Notes: a model not told the origin generated them from the sequence alone. DNA of 64,000 nucleotides from Pontiellaceae bacterium B12219 (GCA_029432795.1 JARNMJ010000010.1:1-64000); one strand, 5' to 3'. Shown: positions 52,995 through 61,756, numbered from the stretch's first letter. A program made the numbers and translations.

Positions 52995-54761
52995 ATGAAA
53001 AATTTACAGATTAGTTCCCTGCTCAAAGGGTATGCCGATGGTGCCTTTACGATCAGCGATGTTGTTTTCCAATGTTTGGATGTGGCGGAGAAGCTGCCGA
53101 AGGAAGTGTGGATCCGGAAGCTGACGGCGGAAGAGGTGGCGGTGTATGTCCGGGCCCTGGAAGGGGAATCGCCGGAAACGAAGCCGCTTTATGGCATTCC
53201 GTTTGTGATTAAGGACAATATTGATTTGGCCGATATTCCATCGACCGCGGGCTGCCCGGATTTTGAATATCTGCCGAAGCAATCGGCGCATGTGGTGGAA
53301 CAATTGATTCAGGCCGGTGCCATTCCGCTCGGGAAGACCAATCTCGATCAGTTTGCCACGGGTCTGGTCGGAACGCGTTCGCCCTATGGGGCCTGCCCCA
53401 ACCATTTTGATCCCGATTATATTTCCGGCGGTTCCAGCAGTGGTTCGGCGGTTGCTGTGGCCGGCGGATGTGCCAGCTTTTCGCTCGGTACGGACACCGC
53501 CGGCTCCGGCCGTGTGCCGGCGGCATTTAATAATTTGATCGGGCTGAAACCGTCGAAAGGATTGCTGAGCTGCTCCGGTGTGGTGCCGGCCTGCAAGAGC
53601 CTCGACTGCGTTTCGATTTTTGCGCTCGATGCGGCCGATGCACAGGCGGTTTTCAAGGTGGCCGCTCATTTTGATGCGGACGACTGCTATGCCCGCGAGC
53701 TGGCTCAGGCGCCGACCCTTTCCAGGGGCTGGACGTTTGGCGTTCCCAAAATGGAACAACTGAAGTTTTTTGGAAACGAGGAATATAAAGCCGCCTTTTT
53801 GAAGAGTGTTGCGATGCTGGAAAAGGCGGGGGGAACGCAGGTGGAAATTGATTTTCAGCCCTTCCTCGATGCGGCGAATCTGCTCTATTCCGGTCCGTGG
53901 GTGAATGAGCGCTATGCGGCGGTTGGCGATTTTATCGAGGCCAATCCGGATGCTGTGCTGGAAACCACGCGCACGATCATTCTCTCCGGCCTGCAGATTC
54001 CTGCGCCGGAAGTCTTTGAATCGATGTATAAATTGCAGGCGTTTAAACGCATGACTGACCGGATCATGAATTCGGTGGATATGATCGTTACGCCGACCGC
54101 GGGCACCTGCTACACGATTGATGAAGTGAATGCCGACCCCATTCAGCTGAATACGAATCTGGGCTTTTATACCAACTACATGAATTTGCTGGATTACGCG
54201 GCGATTGCGGTTCCGACGGCGCTGACTTCTTCGCTTCCGTTTGGAGTGACGCTGGTGTCGTTTGCCGGGCACGATTTGAAACTGCTGCAACTGGCCGATC
54301 GCCTGCATCAAGTGACCGGATTGTCTGTTGGGAAAACGCAGCATCGTCCGGTGCCGCTTGTTCCGGTTCTCAATGACGGAATGGTGGATGTTGCTGTTTG
54401 CGGCGCGCATCTGAACGGCTATCCGCTGCACCATCAGCTGACCGATTTGAAAGCGACCTTTGTGGGATCAGCGGAGACGGCTCCCGAGTACCGGATGTAT
54501 GCCTTCGAAACCGGCGGCGTGGCGAAGCCCGGCCTGATTCGCGATGCGGAAAAGGGCGGGGGAATCTATCTGGAAATCTATCGGCTCAGCCACGAAGCTT
54601 TCGGCAAATTTGTCAGCTGCATTCCTGCACCGCTCGGTATGGGCAAAGTAACATTGAAAGACGGCCGTACGGTTGCCGGATTTATTGCTGAGCCGATGGT
54701 GGAACAGATCGGCGAAGAGATCACGCAGCTTGGTGACTGGCGGAAATTTGCCGGCAAGTAG
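52995..54761 (+). CDS. atzF: Allophanate hydrolase
   Basis: 588 residues, full AtzF/DUR1-type length. Amidase-signature domain (about 1-440) with the Ser-cisSer-Lys triad: Lys73 in FVIKDNID, the cis-Ser in GGSSSGSAVAVA (147-148) and the nucleophile Ser171 in GTDTAGSGRVPAAFN. The C-terminal AtzF domain (about 455-588, GAHLNGYPLHHQLTDLKATFVG, YRMYAFETGGVAKPGLIR) finishes hydrolysis. The reaction is allophanate to two ammonia and CO2, the last step after the carboxylase and deiminase. It is 43 nt from the carboxylase. A one-mismatch TTCCAA palindrome sits at 53067-53081. Confidence 0.96.
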   Translation: MKNLQISSLLKGYADGAFTISDVVFQCLDVAEKLPKEVWIRKLTAEEVAVYVRALEGESPETKPLYGIPFVIKDNIDLADIPSTAGCPDFEYLPKQSAHVVEQLIQAGAIPLGKTNLDQFATGLVGTRSPYGACPNHFDPDYISGGSSSGSAVAVAGGCASFSLGTDTAGSGRVPAAFNNLIGLKPSKGLLSCSGVVPACKSLDCVSIFALDAADAQAVFKVAAHFDADDCYARELAQAPTLSRGWTFGVPKMEQLKFFGNEEYKAAFLKSVAMLEKAGGTQVEIDFQPFLDAANLLYSGPWVNERYAAVGDFIEANPDAVLETTRTIILSGLQIPAPEVFESMYKLQAFKRMTDRIMNSVDMIVTPTAGTCYTIDEVNADPIQLNTNLGFYTNYMNLLDYAAIAVPTALTSSLPFGVTLVSFAGHDLKLLQLADRLHQVTGLSVGKTQHRPVPLVPVLNDGMVDVAVCGAHLNGYPLHHQLTDLKATFVGSAETAPEYRMYAFETGGVAKPGLIRDAEKGGGIYLEIYRLSHEAFGKFVSCIPAPLGMGKVTLKDGRTVAGFIAEPMVEQIGEEITQLGDWRKFAGK

Positions 54762-54902
54762 TCGCCTCCTCTTCCATTGACTAAGCGACTTTTATGAAGA
54801 GGTCATCGTGGATGATTTTTTTTGAGCCCGATTATGAAAATCAGATTTTTTAAATATCGATTCGAAGAAATCTCGAATAACCCAGCGGAAGCATAGGGGA
54901 AA

Positions 54903-55520
54903 ATGAAAAGAAACTTTATTGAGGGTCAGCCGGCGCTGTTGGTGATTGATATCCAGGGCCCGCTTTTTATAGATCACAGCGAGGAAGCGATTCCCTGTAT
55001 GGAAGGTTTTGATGAGCGAATGGCAAAGTCGGCAAAGCTCATTAAAAAGGCGCGTGAAAACGACATTCCGGTCATCTTTATCCAGGAGGTGCATCGGCCG
55101 GATCTGAGTGACATCGGTCGGGAACTGGATGGCGCGGAAGACGTTCACTGCCTCGAAGATGATCCGAACACGGAAATAAATGTGGAGGTGCTCGATTTCC
55201 GTCCGACGGATTATCGGATCAGGAAACGCCGCTATTCCGCCTTCTTCGGAACGGATCTGGAAATTCTGCTGAAGGGGCTGAAGGTTGATACGTTAATTCT
55301 GTGCGGTTGTCTGACCGATGTCTGTGTGCACTATACCTTTGTGGACGGGCATCAGCACGACTATTTCTGTCGGGTGGTCGAAGACTGTGTGGCCGGTTCT
55401 TCTCTGGATGCGCACGAAGCATCGCTCAATGCGATGGAATATCTGCAGGCCGGGGCGCGAAGCCATCTGGAAAATGTGTTGAACGAATTTGGGCAATATG
55501 GAGCGCGCAGGATCGCCTAG
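54903..55520 (+). CDS. Isochorismatase-family cysteine hydrolase
   Basis: 205 residues. Cysteine-hydrolase family with catalytic Asp in LLVIDIQGPLF (about residue 19), Lys in IRKRRYSAFFG, and Cys in LILCGCLTDVCVHYTFVDGHQHDYFC. Two acidic segments (VHRPDLSDIGRELDGAEDVHCLEDDPNTEI) lie before the Lys. The family includes biuret hydrolase, N-carbamoylsarcosine amidase, ureidoacrylate amidase and nicotinamidase. Following allophanate hydrolase in an island of urea-like nitrogen compounds, biuret hydrolase (biuret to allophanate) is an attractive guess but not proven. It is separated from the previous gene by 141 bp and may have its own promoter. Confidence 0.85.
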   Translation: MKRNFIEGQPALLVIDIQGPLFIDHSEEAIPCMEGFDERMAKSAKLIKKARENDIPVIFIQEVHRPDLSDIGRELDGAEDVHCLEDDPNTEINVEVLDFRPTDYRIRKRRYSAFFGTDLEILLKGLKVDTLILCGCLTDVCVHYTFVDGHQHDYFCRVVEDCVAGSSLDAHEASLNAMEYLQAGARSHLENVLNEFGQYGARRIA

Positions 55521-55822
55521 CGCACTTCGGAGGTTCTCGTTTCTTCGGTGATTTTCAGGCCTTTGGTGCAGCTGATGTACCGTTTTTCTATTGCTGTTGA
55601 AATACGCATCAATACGGATGTTTTTCTTGTGTTCAGATCATGGAACTTCTTGTGGTGGGTGAAGGGGATTTTAAGTAAATGCCCCTAGATGTAGTAAACT
55701 AAAGAATTGACAACAATGCTTGTCCGGTGCTACTTCACGACCAACCTCGAGGAGCCCGTATTGGCAGCGGTTGTAGGTGTCGATCGGGTTTGTGTTAGTA
55801 AACGCAAGTCAAAGGAGATCGC
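55521..55822. other. Intergenic region with a probable sigma-70-type promoter for the second porin
   Basis: 302 bp. A TTGACA hexamer at 55708-55713, with a weak -10 candidate (GCTACT/CTACTT, about 55729) about 16-17 bp downstream, would drive the porin gene at 55823, whose ribosome site is AAAGGAGA. I see no sigma-54 -24/-12 match here, unlike the other cluster starts. Confidence 0.45.
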
Positions 55823-56569
55823 ATGAAAAAGGTACTCATAACAGCAGTGGCAGCAGGTCTGGTTACCGGTGGAGCAATGGCTGGATCAAATGGTTCAGTG
55901 GATTTTGTTAGTGCTTACGTATATCGCGGAACCACGATATCAGATGAGTTCAATCTTCAGCCTTCGATTGAGTTGTACGGTTTCGGCATGCCCGAAGAGT
56001 ATGGTGAATTCATTGCCGGAGCCTGGGGGACGCTTGCTCCTTTCTCTGATGGATTTGAAACCCCGTATGAAACGGACTGGTATGTAACCTACATGCTTCC
56101 GGAACTGGCCGATGGGCTGGATCTTTCAGTGGGTGTGCTGGAGTACATGTACAGCGGTGCTGAAAATGAACTCGAATTGAATGTTGCGGCCGGTTATGGC
56201 TTTGGCGATTTCTATTTGGCGGCATCGCTCAATTACATGAGTTTTAATCAGGGGCCCATCGATGCAACGGAAGGGCAGATCTATGTTCCGGTTTCATTGG
56301 ACTGGACCACGGAGCTTTCGGAAGACCTCGAGGGGACGGTCGGCGGTCTGGTTTCCTATATGAAGCAGGGCGATGGAAATGAAAGTGCGGGCCTGAAAGA
56401 TGGATTCAACAGCTACGAAATCTACGGAGCCCTGAACTATGCGTTGGGCGACGTATGGTCGCTCGGCGGTTCCTTGGTCTACATTGGTCAGGGTGATGAT
56501 AAAGTATTGAGCGATGCCGCGTATGATGTTGATTTGGTGGGCATGCTCAGCCTCAGCTGTGAAATGTAA
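55823..56569 (+). CDS. TorF-family putative porin, copy 2
   Basis: 248 residues with a signal peptide (1-20, GLVTGGAMA-G). Same architecture as the porin at 43363: VSAYVYRGTTISDEFNLQPSIELYGFGMPEEYGEFIAGAWG aligns to the corresponding stretch there, and the end YIGQGDDKVL...AYDVDLVGM is almost identical. Middle strands differ more, suggesting a different channel content. It sits between the guanidine/urea cluster and the polyamine operon. Probably an outer-membrane channel for one of these compounds. It is followed by a terminator like that of copy 1. Confidence 0.85.
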   Translation: MKKVLITAVAAGLVTGGAMAGSNGSVDFVSAYVYRGTTISDEFNLQPSIELYGFGMPEEYGEFIAGAWGTLAPFSDGFETPYETDWYVTYMLPELADGLDLSVGVLEYMYSGAENELELNVAAGYGFGDFYLAASLNYMSFNQGPIDATEGQIYVPVSLDWTTELSEDLEGTVGGLVSYMKQGDGNESAGLKDGFNSYEIYGALNYALGDVWSLGGSLVYIGQGDDKVLSDAAYDVDLVGMLSLSCEM

Positions 56570-56593
56570 TCGGTTTATAACCTGAATGAAAAA

Positions 56594-56620
56594 AGCGTCC
56601 CGACCGGGGCGCTTTTTTTT
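56594..56620 (+). terminator. Intrinsic terminator of porin copy 2
   Basis: Stem AGCGTCCC/GGGGCGCT, loop GACC, then seven T. It is the near twin of the terminator at 44121. Confidence 0.94.
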
Positions 56621-56621
56621 G

Positions 56622-56636
56622 TTCCAATCATTGGAA
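56622..56636. repeat. TTCCAA-N3-TTGGAA palindrome, copy 7
   Basis: TTCCAATCATTGGAA, intergenic, starting 2 nt after the terminator T-tract. Confidence 0.85.
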
Positions 56637-56741
56637 TACCCGGCTGGAAACAGCCTCCCGAGGTTGGAAATTTTTGGCTGGTTTTCTGTATTTTCATGGA
56701 TCTGGATGGTGGGCTGAATGAGACAAAAATGAACTAAAAGT

Positions 56742-56757
56742 ATTGTATACATACAAT
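56742..56757. promoter_or_regulatory. Candidate activator site upstream of the polyamine operon
   Basis: Inverted repeat ATTGTA-TACA-TACAAT about 125 bp before the -24/-12 promoter, with a related half (TTATACATACA) at about 56778-56788. The distance is right for an enhancer-binding activator. The binding protein is unknown. Confidence 0.45.
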
Positions 56758-56881
56758 TATGAATGTAATTCGTGTTTTGTTATACATACATCGGTGAATG
56801 TTTGGTGTTATTTGTAATTAATTTATAGATAGGGTGTTAGGGGGTTCTAGGTTTGCCGGTTAATTCTGAGGGAACGGGGTT

Positions 56882-56897
56882 TGGCATACTGTGTGCA
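56882..56897 (+). promoter_or_regulatory. Sigma-54 promoter of the polyamine operon
   Basis: TGGCAT-ACTGT-GTGCA: -24 element as in the amtB promoter, correct 5-nt spacing, -12 element with GTGC instead of TTGC. The predicted start is near 56910, about 66 nt before the first gene. Confidence 0.8.
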
Positions 56898-56975
56898 CTG
56901 GTGGTGTTCAGGATGCGGATCATATAAACGCGGGGCGTATCCCGTATTTTTAAAACCTCATAAGGAGAATGAAAC

Positions 56976-58010
56976 ATGAAGGTAACACTGAGTGCACTGG
57001 CTATCGGATCAATGGTTGCTCTTTCAGCTACGGCGAAAGAGGAATTGAATATCTACATCTGGACGGAATATACCGAGCCGGAACTGACGAAAGCATTTGA
57101 AGAAATGTATGACTGCAAAGTCATTGAATCGAACTATGAAAACTGCGAGGAAATGGTGGCGAAACTGCAGGCCGGCGGAGTGTCGCAGTACGACATGGTT
57201 TTCCCTTCCGACTACATTGTTCCATCGATGATTGAACTCGGCCTGCTGAGCGAGCTGGATCATTCAAAAATTCCAAACCTTGGAAATCTCACGGACACCT
57301 TTTCATCCCCCAGTTTTGATGAAGGCAATAAATATTCTGTCGCGTATCAGTGGGGGACGGTCGGGCTGATTTATGATTCCGAAAAAGTCACTGAACCGAT
57401 CGATTCCTGGAAACCGATTCTGGAGTCCGAAGGCGGCACGCGGTTTGCACTGTTTGATTCAGAACGTGAGATGACCGGAATTGCGCTGACATATCTGGGC
57501 TATTCCATGAACACCACGAATAAAAAAGAGCTGATGGAAGCGGCGAATCTGCTGATTAAGGCGAAGAAGAAAAAAGGCTATTCGGGATTTGTTGCGAACG
57601 TAGGCGGTTTTTCGAAGGTCCAGGCCGGAACCTTGGATATGTCCTTTTGCTATAGTGGAGATGCCTTTGCAAACATTGAAGAAAGTCCGAACCTGAAGTA
57701 TGTCATTCCGAAGGAAGGCACAGTGGTTTGGTGCGACAGTATGTGCATCACCAAAGAGGCACCGAACAAAGAGCTGGCGTACAAATACATCAACTTCATT
57801 TTGGATGCCAAAAACGGCGCGCAGCTTTCGAACTACATCGCGTTCGCCACGCCGAACAAAGCCTCGCTGCCCATGATCGATAAGGCTCTGCTGGAAAATC
57901 CATCAGTTTATCCGGATGCGGAAACCGAAGAGAAGCTTGAGTTCATTCTGGATGCCGGTGCCAATACAGCGATGTATGGCGAACTCTGGAAAATGATTAA
58001 AACCCGCTAG
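56976..58010 (+). CDS. potD: Spermidine/putrescine ABC transporter substrate-binding protein
   Basis: 344 residues with a signal peptide (about 1-20, ALSATA). PotD/PotF-type fold: ELNIYIWTEYTEPELTKAFEEMYDCKV, YDMVFPSDYIVPSMIELGLLSELDHSKIPN, VAYQWGTVGLIYDSEKV, LDMSFCYSGDAF, and VWCDSMCITKEAPN. The aromatic and acidic pocket residues typical for polyamines (W, Y, D) are visible in these segments. AAGGAGAA precedes the ATG. It opens the polyamine operon; specificity could be putrescine, agmatine or spermidine. It carries an exact TTCCAA palindrome. Confidence 0.92.
   Translation: MKVTLSALAIGSMVALSATAKEELNIYIWTEYTEPELTKAFEEMYDCKVIESNYENCEEMVAKLQAGGVSQYDMVFPSDYIVPSMIELGLLSELDHSKIPNLGNLTDTFSSPSFDEGNKYSVAYQWGTVGLIYDSEKVTEPIDSWKPILESEGGTRFALFDSEREMTGIALTYLGYSMNTTNKKELMEAANLLIKAKKKKGYSGFVANVGGFSKVQAGTLDMSFCYSGDAFANIEESPNLKYVIPKEGTVVWCDSMCITKEAPNKELAYKYINFILDAKNGAQLSNYIAFATPNKASLPMIDKALLENPSVYPDAETEEKLEFILDAGANTAMYGELWKMIKTR
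57271..57285. repeat. TTCCAA-N3-TTGGAA palindrome, copy 8
   Basis: TTCCAAACCTTGGAA in the potD-like gene. Confidence 0.85.
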
Positions 58011-58087
58011 TACTGCGAACACCTTTGGAGGGGCAGCGGCCTCGACGCCTGAGCCCCTCCTGCAATGCCTAACCCGAAGTGTGACCC

Positions 58088-58975
58088 ATGAGTAAAGTAA
58101 AAGTAGCCGTAACCCAAATGACCTGCAGTGAGGATTTCGGGGCGAATATCGATAAAGCTGAAAAGCTGGTCCGAGAAGCCGCTGCGCAGGGCGCGCAGAT
58201 TATCCTGCTGCAAGAACTCTTCGAAGGCCCCTATTTCTGCAAACTTCAGAAGTATGAATATTTTTCCGATGCCCACGAAGCCACGCTGGAGGATTCGTTC
58301 CTGAAGCGGTTTTCCGATCTGGCGAAGGAGCTCAGTGTGGTGCTGCCGATCAGCTTTTTTGAACGGGCCGGTAAGGCGACCTATAACTCAATGGCCATGA
58401 TGGATGCCGATGGAACGATGATGGGGATCTATCGCAAGATTCATATTCCGCAGGGATCGGGCTATGAAGAAAAATACTATTTCGCACCGGGCGATCTCGG
58501 CTTCAAGGTCTGGGATACGGCCTATGCCAAAATCGGCGTTGGAATTTGCTGGGACCAGTGGTATCCGGAAACCGCCCGCAGTCTGGCGCTCCTGGGTGCC
58601 GATATTTTGTTCTACCCGACGGCCATCGGTTCTGAACCGTACACGCCGGATTACGATTCTTCCGATCATTGGAGACGGACGCAGCAGGGTCACGCCGCCG
58701 CCAACCTTGTTCCGGTGTGTGCATCCAACCGCATCGGAACCGAGCGCGATGAGGATATTGAAATGACCTTCTACGGCCGCTCGTTCATCACCGATGAAAC
58801 GGGGGCGCTGGTGGCTGATGCCGACCGTGAAACCGAAGGCGTCTGGACGGCGGAATTTGATTTTGAAGCGATGCGCGACTTCCGCTCGGGCTGGGGATTT
58901 TTCCGGGATCGCCGGCCCCAGCATTACGGTGCGCTGTTAACCCACGACGGCGTGAACCGCGTCGCAGGAATTTAA
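58088..58975 (+). CDS. aguB: N-carbamoylputrescine amidase
   Basis: 295 residues, full length. Nitrilase-superfamily enzyme converting N-carbamoylputrescine to putrescine, CO2 and ammonia. The triad is Glu43 (LLQELFEGPYFC), Lys117 (YRKIHIPQG) and Cys154 (GVGICWDQWYPE). The stretches EKYYFAPGD, FYPTAIGSEP and the C-terminal WGFFRDRRPQHYG are typical of AguB. It lies between the binding-protein and ATPase genes of the transporter, 9 nt before the latter, and the matching agmatine deiminase begins at 63577. Confidence 0.96.
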   Translation: MSKVKVAVTQMTCSEDFGANIDKAEKLVREAAAQGAQIILLQELFEGPYFCKLQKYEYFSDAHEATLEDSFLKRFSDLAKELSVVLPISFFERAGKATYNSMAMMDADGTMMGIYRKIHIPQGSGYEEKYYFAPGDLGFKVWDTAYAKIGVGICWDQWYPETARSLALLGADILFYPTAIGSEPYTPDYDSSDHWRRTQQGHAAANLVPVCASNRIGTERDEDIEMTFYGRSFITDETGALVADADRETEGVWTAEFDFEAMRDFRSGWGFFRDRRPQHYGALLTHDGVNRVAGI

Positions 58976-58984
58976 GGAGACGTC

Positions 58985-60004
58985 ATGGATCTGAAGGTAT
59001 TTGCAGTCTGTAAAAGCTACGGCGATGTTGAAGCGCTGAAGTATGTTGAGCTGAAAGTGGAGAAGGGCGAGTTCTTTACGTTGCTGGGCCCGTCCGGCTG
59101 CGGAAAAACGACCTTGCTTCGTGTTGTGGCCGGTCTGGAAATGGCCGACAGCGGCATGGTGATGCTCGGTGGTGAAGCGATCACCTGGAAGCCGGCCAAT
59201 GAGCGGCCGGTGAATACGGTGTTCCAGAGCTACGCGCTCTTCCCGCACCTGACCGTTTTGGAAAATATCAGCTTCGGGCTGATTTCGCGCAAGATCCCGA
59301 AAGCAGAGGCCATCATCAAAGCCAAAGAGATGCTCGATCTGGTACAGCTCGATGGGTTTGGAGACCGTAAACCGGATCAGATGTCCGGCGGGCAGCGCCA
59401 GCGGGTGGCGCTGGCCCGTGCTCTGGCCAACGAACCGGAATTGCTGCTGCTCGATGAGCCGATGTCGGCGCTCGATGCCAAGTTGCGGGTGCAGGTGCAG
59501 ATTGAATTGCGGCAGATTCAGCAGCGGTTGGAAAAAACCTTTATCATGGTCACACACGATCAGCAGGAAGCCCTGACTGTTTCCGATCGGATGGCGGTGA
59601 TGAATGTCGGCGAAGTGGCGCAGATGGGCGATGTGCGCGAAGTGTATGATCGGCCGAAATCTAAATTTGTGGCCGACTTCCTCCAGACCCAGAACTTTAT
59701 CGAAGCTGAACGGGTGGCGGATCATCGCATCAGGACCACCTATGGCGAATGGGCGGTTACCGACCCCGTTCCATGGGAAAAAGGAACCGTTACGGTTCGC
59801 CCTGAAAATCTGAGTGTTACCTCCGATTCCGCGGCCTGCACGTTTAAGGGGCGCGTTGAAACCTCGCTCTATCGGGGCTGCTATCAGGAGCTCTTTTTAG
59901 ACAACGGGCTGCAGGTGGAAACCGAGTCGGTGAGGCCTTTTGCCAAAGGCGAAGAAGTGATGGTGAACGTACCTCAGGAAGCGGTGGTGATGCTCAATGA
60001 CTAA
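58985..60004 (+). CDS. potA: Polyamine ABC transporter ATP-binding protein
   Basis: 339 residues. Walker A GPSGCGKTT (35-43), Q-loop VFQSYALFPHLTV, signature MSGGQRQRVALARAL, Walker B LLLLDEPMSALD, switch His FIMVTHDQQEALTVSDRM. The C-terminal third (about 240-339) is the TOBE-type regulatory domain of PotA proteins (VTVRPENLSV, GCYQELFLDNGLQVETE). It overlaps the permease start by 8 nt. Confidence 0.96.
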   Translation: MDLKVFAVCKSYGDVEALKYVELKVEKGEFFTLLGPSGCGKTTLLRVVAGLEMADSGMVMLGGEAITWKPANERPVNTVFQSYALFPHLTVLENISFGLISRKIPKAEAIIKAKEMLDLVQLDGFGDRKPDQMSGGQRQRVALARALANEPELLLLDEPMSALDAKLRVQVQIELRQIQQRLEKTFIMVTHDQQEALTVSDRMAVMNVGEVAQMGDVREVYDRPKSKFVADFLQTQNFIEAERVADHRIRTTYGEWAVTDPVPWEKGTVTVRPENLSVTSDSAACTFKGRVETSLYRGCYQELFLDNGLQVETESVRPFAKGEEVMVNVPQEAVVMLND

Positions 60005-60944
60005 CGAAAATAAAAACGTACCGGAAAAAGATAAACCGGATGGAAGCTATACGGTTTTTCATGGCGCTTTGGTTAAGAAAAAAGTGCTGTCCCGTCGTGC
60101 TTTCAGTTTTGTTTCTCCGGGCTTTCTGTGGTCGCTGATCTTTTTGGTGATTCCCTGCCTCGCGCTGTTTGCCGTAAGTTTTGCCTCCCGTGGCGACTAC
60201 GGCCAGATTGAATGGAACTTTTCCATTGATAACATGAAACGGCTGGCCGGTTTCGGCTACTTTGGATGGTCTGCGGATAACCTGCTGATCGTCTGGCGCA
60301 GTATTGTGGTGGCTGTGGTCACCACCTTCCTGTGTGTGGTGCTGTCCTATCCGCTCGCCTTTTTTCTGGTGAGTCGCCCGGATAAAAGCCGCACGGTCTG
60401 GCTAACGCTGCTGCTGATTCCGTTCTGGACCAATCTGGTGATCCGCACCTATGCCTGGTTTCTGGCGCTTGCACCGAATATGCCCCTGGCTAAATTGTTG
60501 GCCGAAGTTGGAGCCATTGAGCCGGGAACCGCGCTCTACCCCAGCACGTTTGCGGTGTATATCGGCATGGTTTCCATGTTCCTTCCGTTTGTCGCCCTGC
60601 CGCTCTATACGGCCGTGGAGAAAATGGACTGGGCGCTGGTGGAAGCCGCCCGCGATTTATACTCCGGCGGATGGCGCGTTTTCCGTCATGCCATTCTGCC
60701 GCAGACCATGCCCGGCCTTTCGGTGGGCATCACGCTGACCCTCGTGCCGGCCATGGGCATGTTTGTCGTTCCGGATATGCTCGGCGGTTCCCGCTACATG
60801 CTGATCGGAAACCTGATTCAGCAGCAGTTCGGCACCTCGCGGGATTGGCCGTTCGGTGCAGCACTCAGTCTGGTGCTGATGTTCTTAACCTTGTCTGCAC
60901 TGATGGCATCGCGCCGGCATGAACTGAAGAAAAAGGAGGCCTGA
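59997..60944 (+). CDS. potB: Polyamine ABC transporter permease 1
   Basis: 315 residues. About 37 cytoplasmic residues, then six membrane helices starting at LWSLIFLVIPCLALFAVSF. The EAA motif is LVEAARDLYSGGWRVFRHAILPQTMPG. The PotB/PotH-type layout has the long loop after TM1. It is translationally coupled with potA and ends 2 nt before potC. Confidence 0.94.
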   Translation: MTNENKNVPEKDKPDGSYTVFHGALVKKKVLSRRAFSFVSPGFLWSLIFLVIPCLALFAVSFASRGDYGQIEWNFSIDNMKRLAGFGYFGWSADNLLIVWRSIVVAVVTTFLCVVLSYPLAFFLVSRPDKSRTVWLTLLLIPFWTNLVIRTYAWFLALAPNMPLAKLLAEVGAIEPGTALYPSTFAVYIGMVSMFLPFVALPLYTAVEKMDWALVEAARDLYSGGWRVFRHAILPQTMPGLSVGITLTLVPAMGMFVVPDMLGGSRYMLIGNLIQQQFGTSRDWPFGAALSLVLMFLTLSALMASRRHELKKKEA

Positions 60945-60946
60945 TC

Positions 60947-61756
60947 ATGAGACGCGGAAATTCAACCGGAATCACCATGACGTCTGTGGGAGTCTTCATC
61001 CTGTTCTACATTCCGTTGCTGTGCGTGGCGATGTTCTCGTTCAATGCCAATAAGTTTGGTTTGACCTGGGGAGGTTTTACGTTCGACTGGTACGCCAAAA
61101 TGTTCCACAACGAGGTCATTATGAAAGCGGCCTGGAATACCCTGCTTCTTGCGGTTGTATCCACGCTGCTATCCACCGTGCTGGGTACCATGCTGGCAAT
61201 CGGGATGTATCGCTTCCCCTGGAAAAAGAAGACCATGGGAAAGCTCGATATGCTGCTCCATCTGCCGGTGGTTACGCCCGACATCATCTTTGCCGTGGCG
61301 TTGGTCATTGCGTTCAGTGCGATCCGCCATTTTACGGGGCTGTTTGAATTGGGTATGCCTTCCATGATTGTCGGGCACGTCACGTTCCAGATTTCTTTCG
61401 TAGCCTTGGTGGTGCGTGGTCGGCTGGAGATGATCGGACACGATGTGGAAGAAGCGGCGTATGATCTGTATGCCGACCACAAGCGCGTGCTGTTCAAAAT
61501 TTTGCTGCCGCTGCTGAAGCCGGGCATCATGGCCGGGGCGATGCTGGCCTTCACACTTTCGCTCGACGATTTTGTGATCAGCTTTTTCACAGCCGGCCCG
61601 AAATCCACCACCCTGCCGCTCTTTATCTATTCCGCCTTGAAACGCGGCGTGACGCCGGAGATCCACGCGCTCTCCACCATCATCATGATTCTGACCATTG
61701 TGTTGGTGCTGGCGATGCAGAAGTTTACAGCCAAAAACGGCGGGGAGATGCACTAG
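60947..61756 (+). CDS. potC: Polyamine ABC transporter permease 2
   Basis: 269 residues, six membrane helices. GVFILFYIPLLCVAMFSFNANKFGLTWGGFTFDWYAKMF is the PotC/PotI start signature; the EAA motif is VEEAAYDLYADHKRVLFKILLPLLKPG; the conserved LAFTLSLDDFVISFFTAGP follows. Pairs with potB to make the channel. Spaced 2 nt from potB. Confidence 0.95.
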   Translation: MRRGNSTGITMTSVGVFILFYIPLLCVAMFSFNANKFGLTWGGFTFDWYAKMFHNEVIMKAAWNTLLLAVVSTLLSTVLGTMLAIGMYRFPWKKKTMGKLDMLLHLPVVTPDIIFAVALVIAFSAIRHFTGLFELGMPSMIVGHVTFQISFVALVVRGRLEMIGHDVEEAAYDLYADHKRVLFKILLPLLKPGIMAGAMLAFTLSLDDFVISFFTAGPKSTTLPLFIYSALKRGVTPEIHALSTIIMILTIVLVLAMQKFTAKNGGEMH

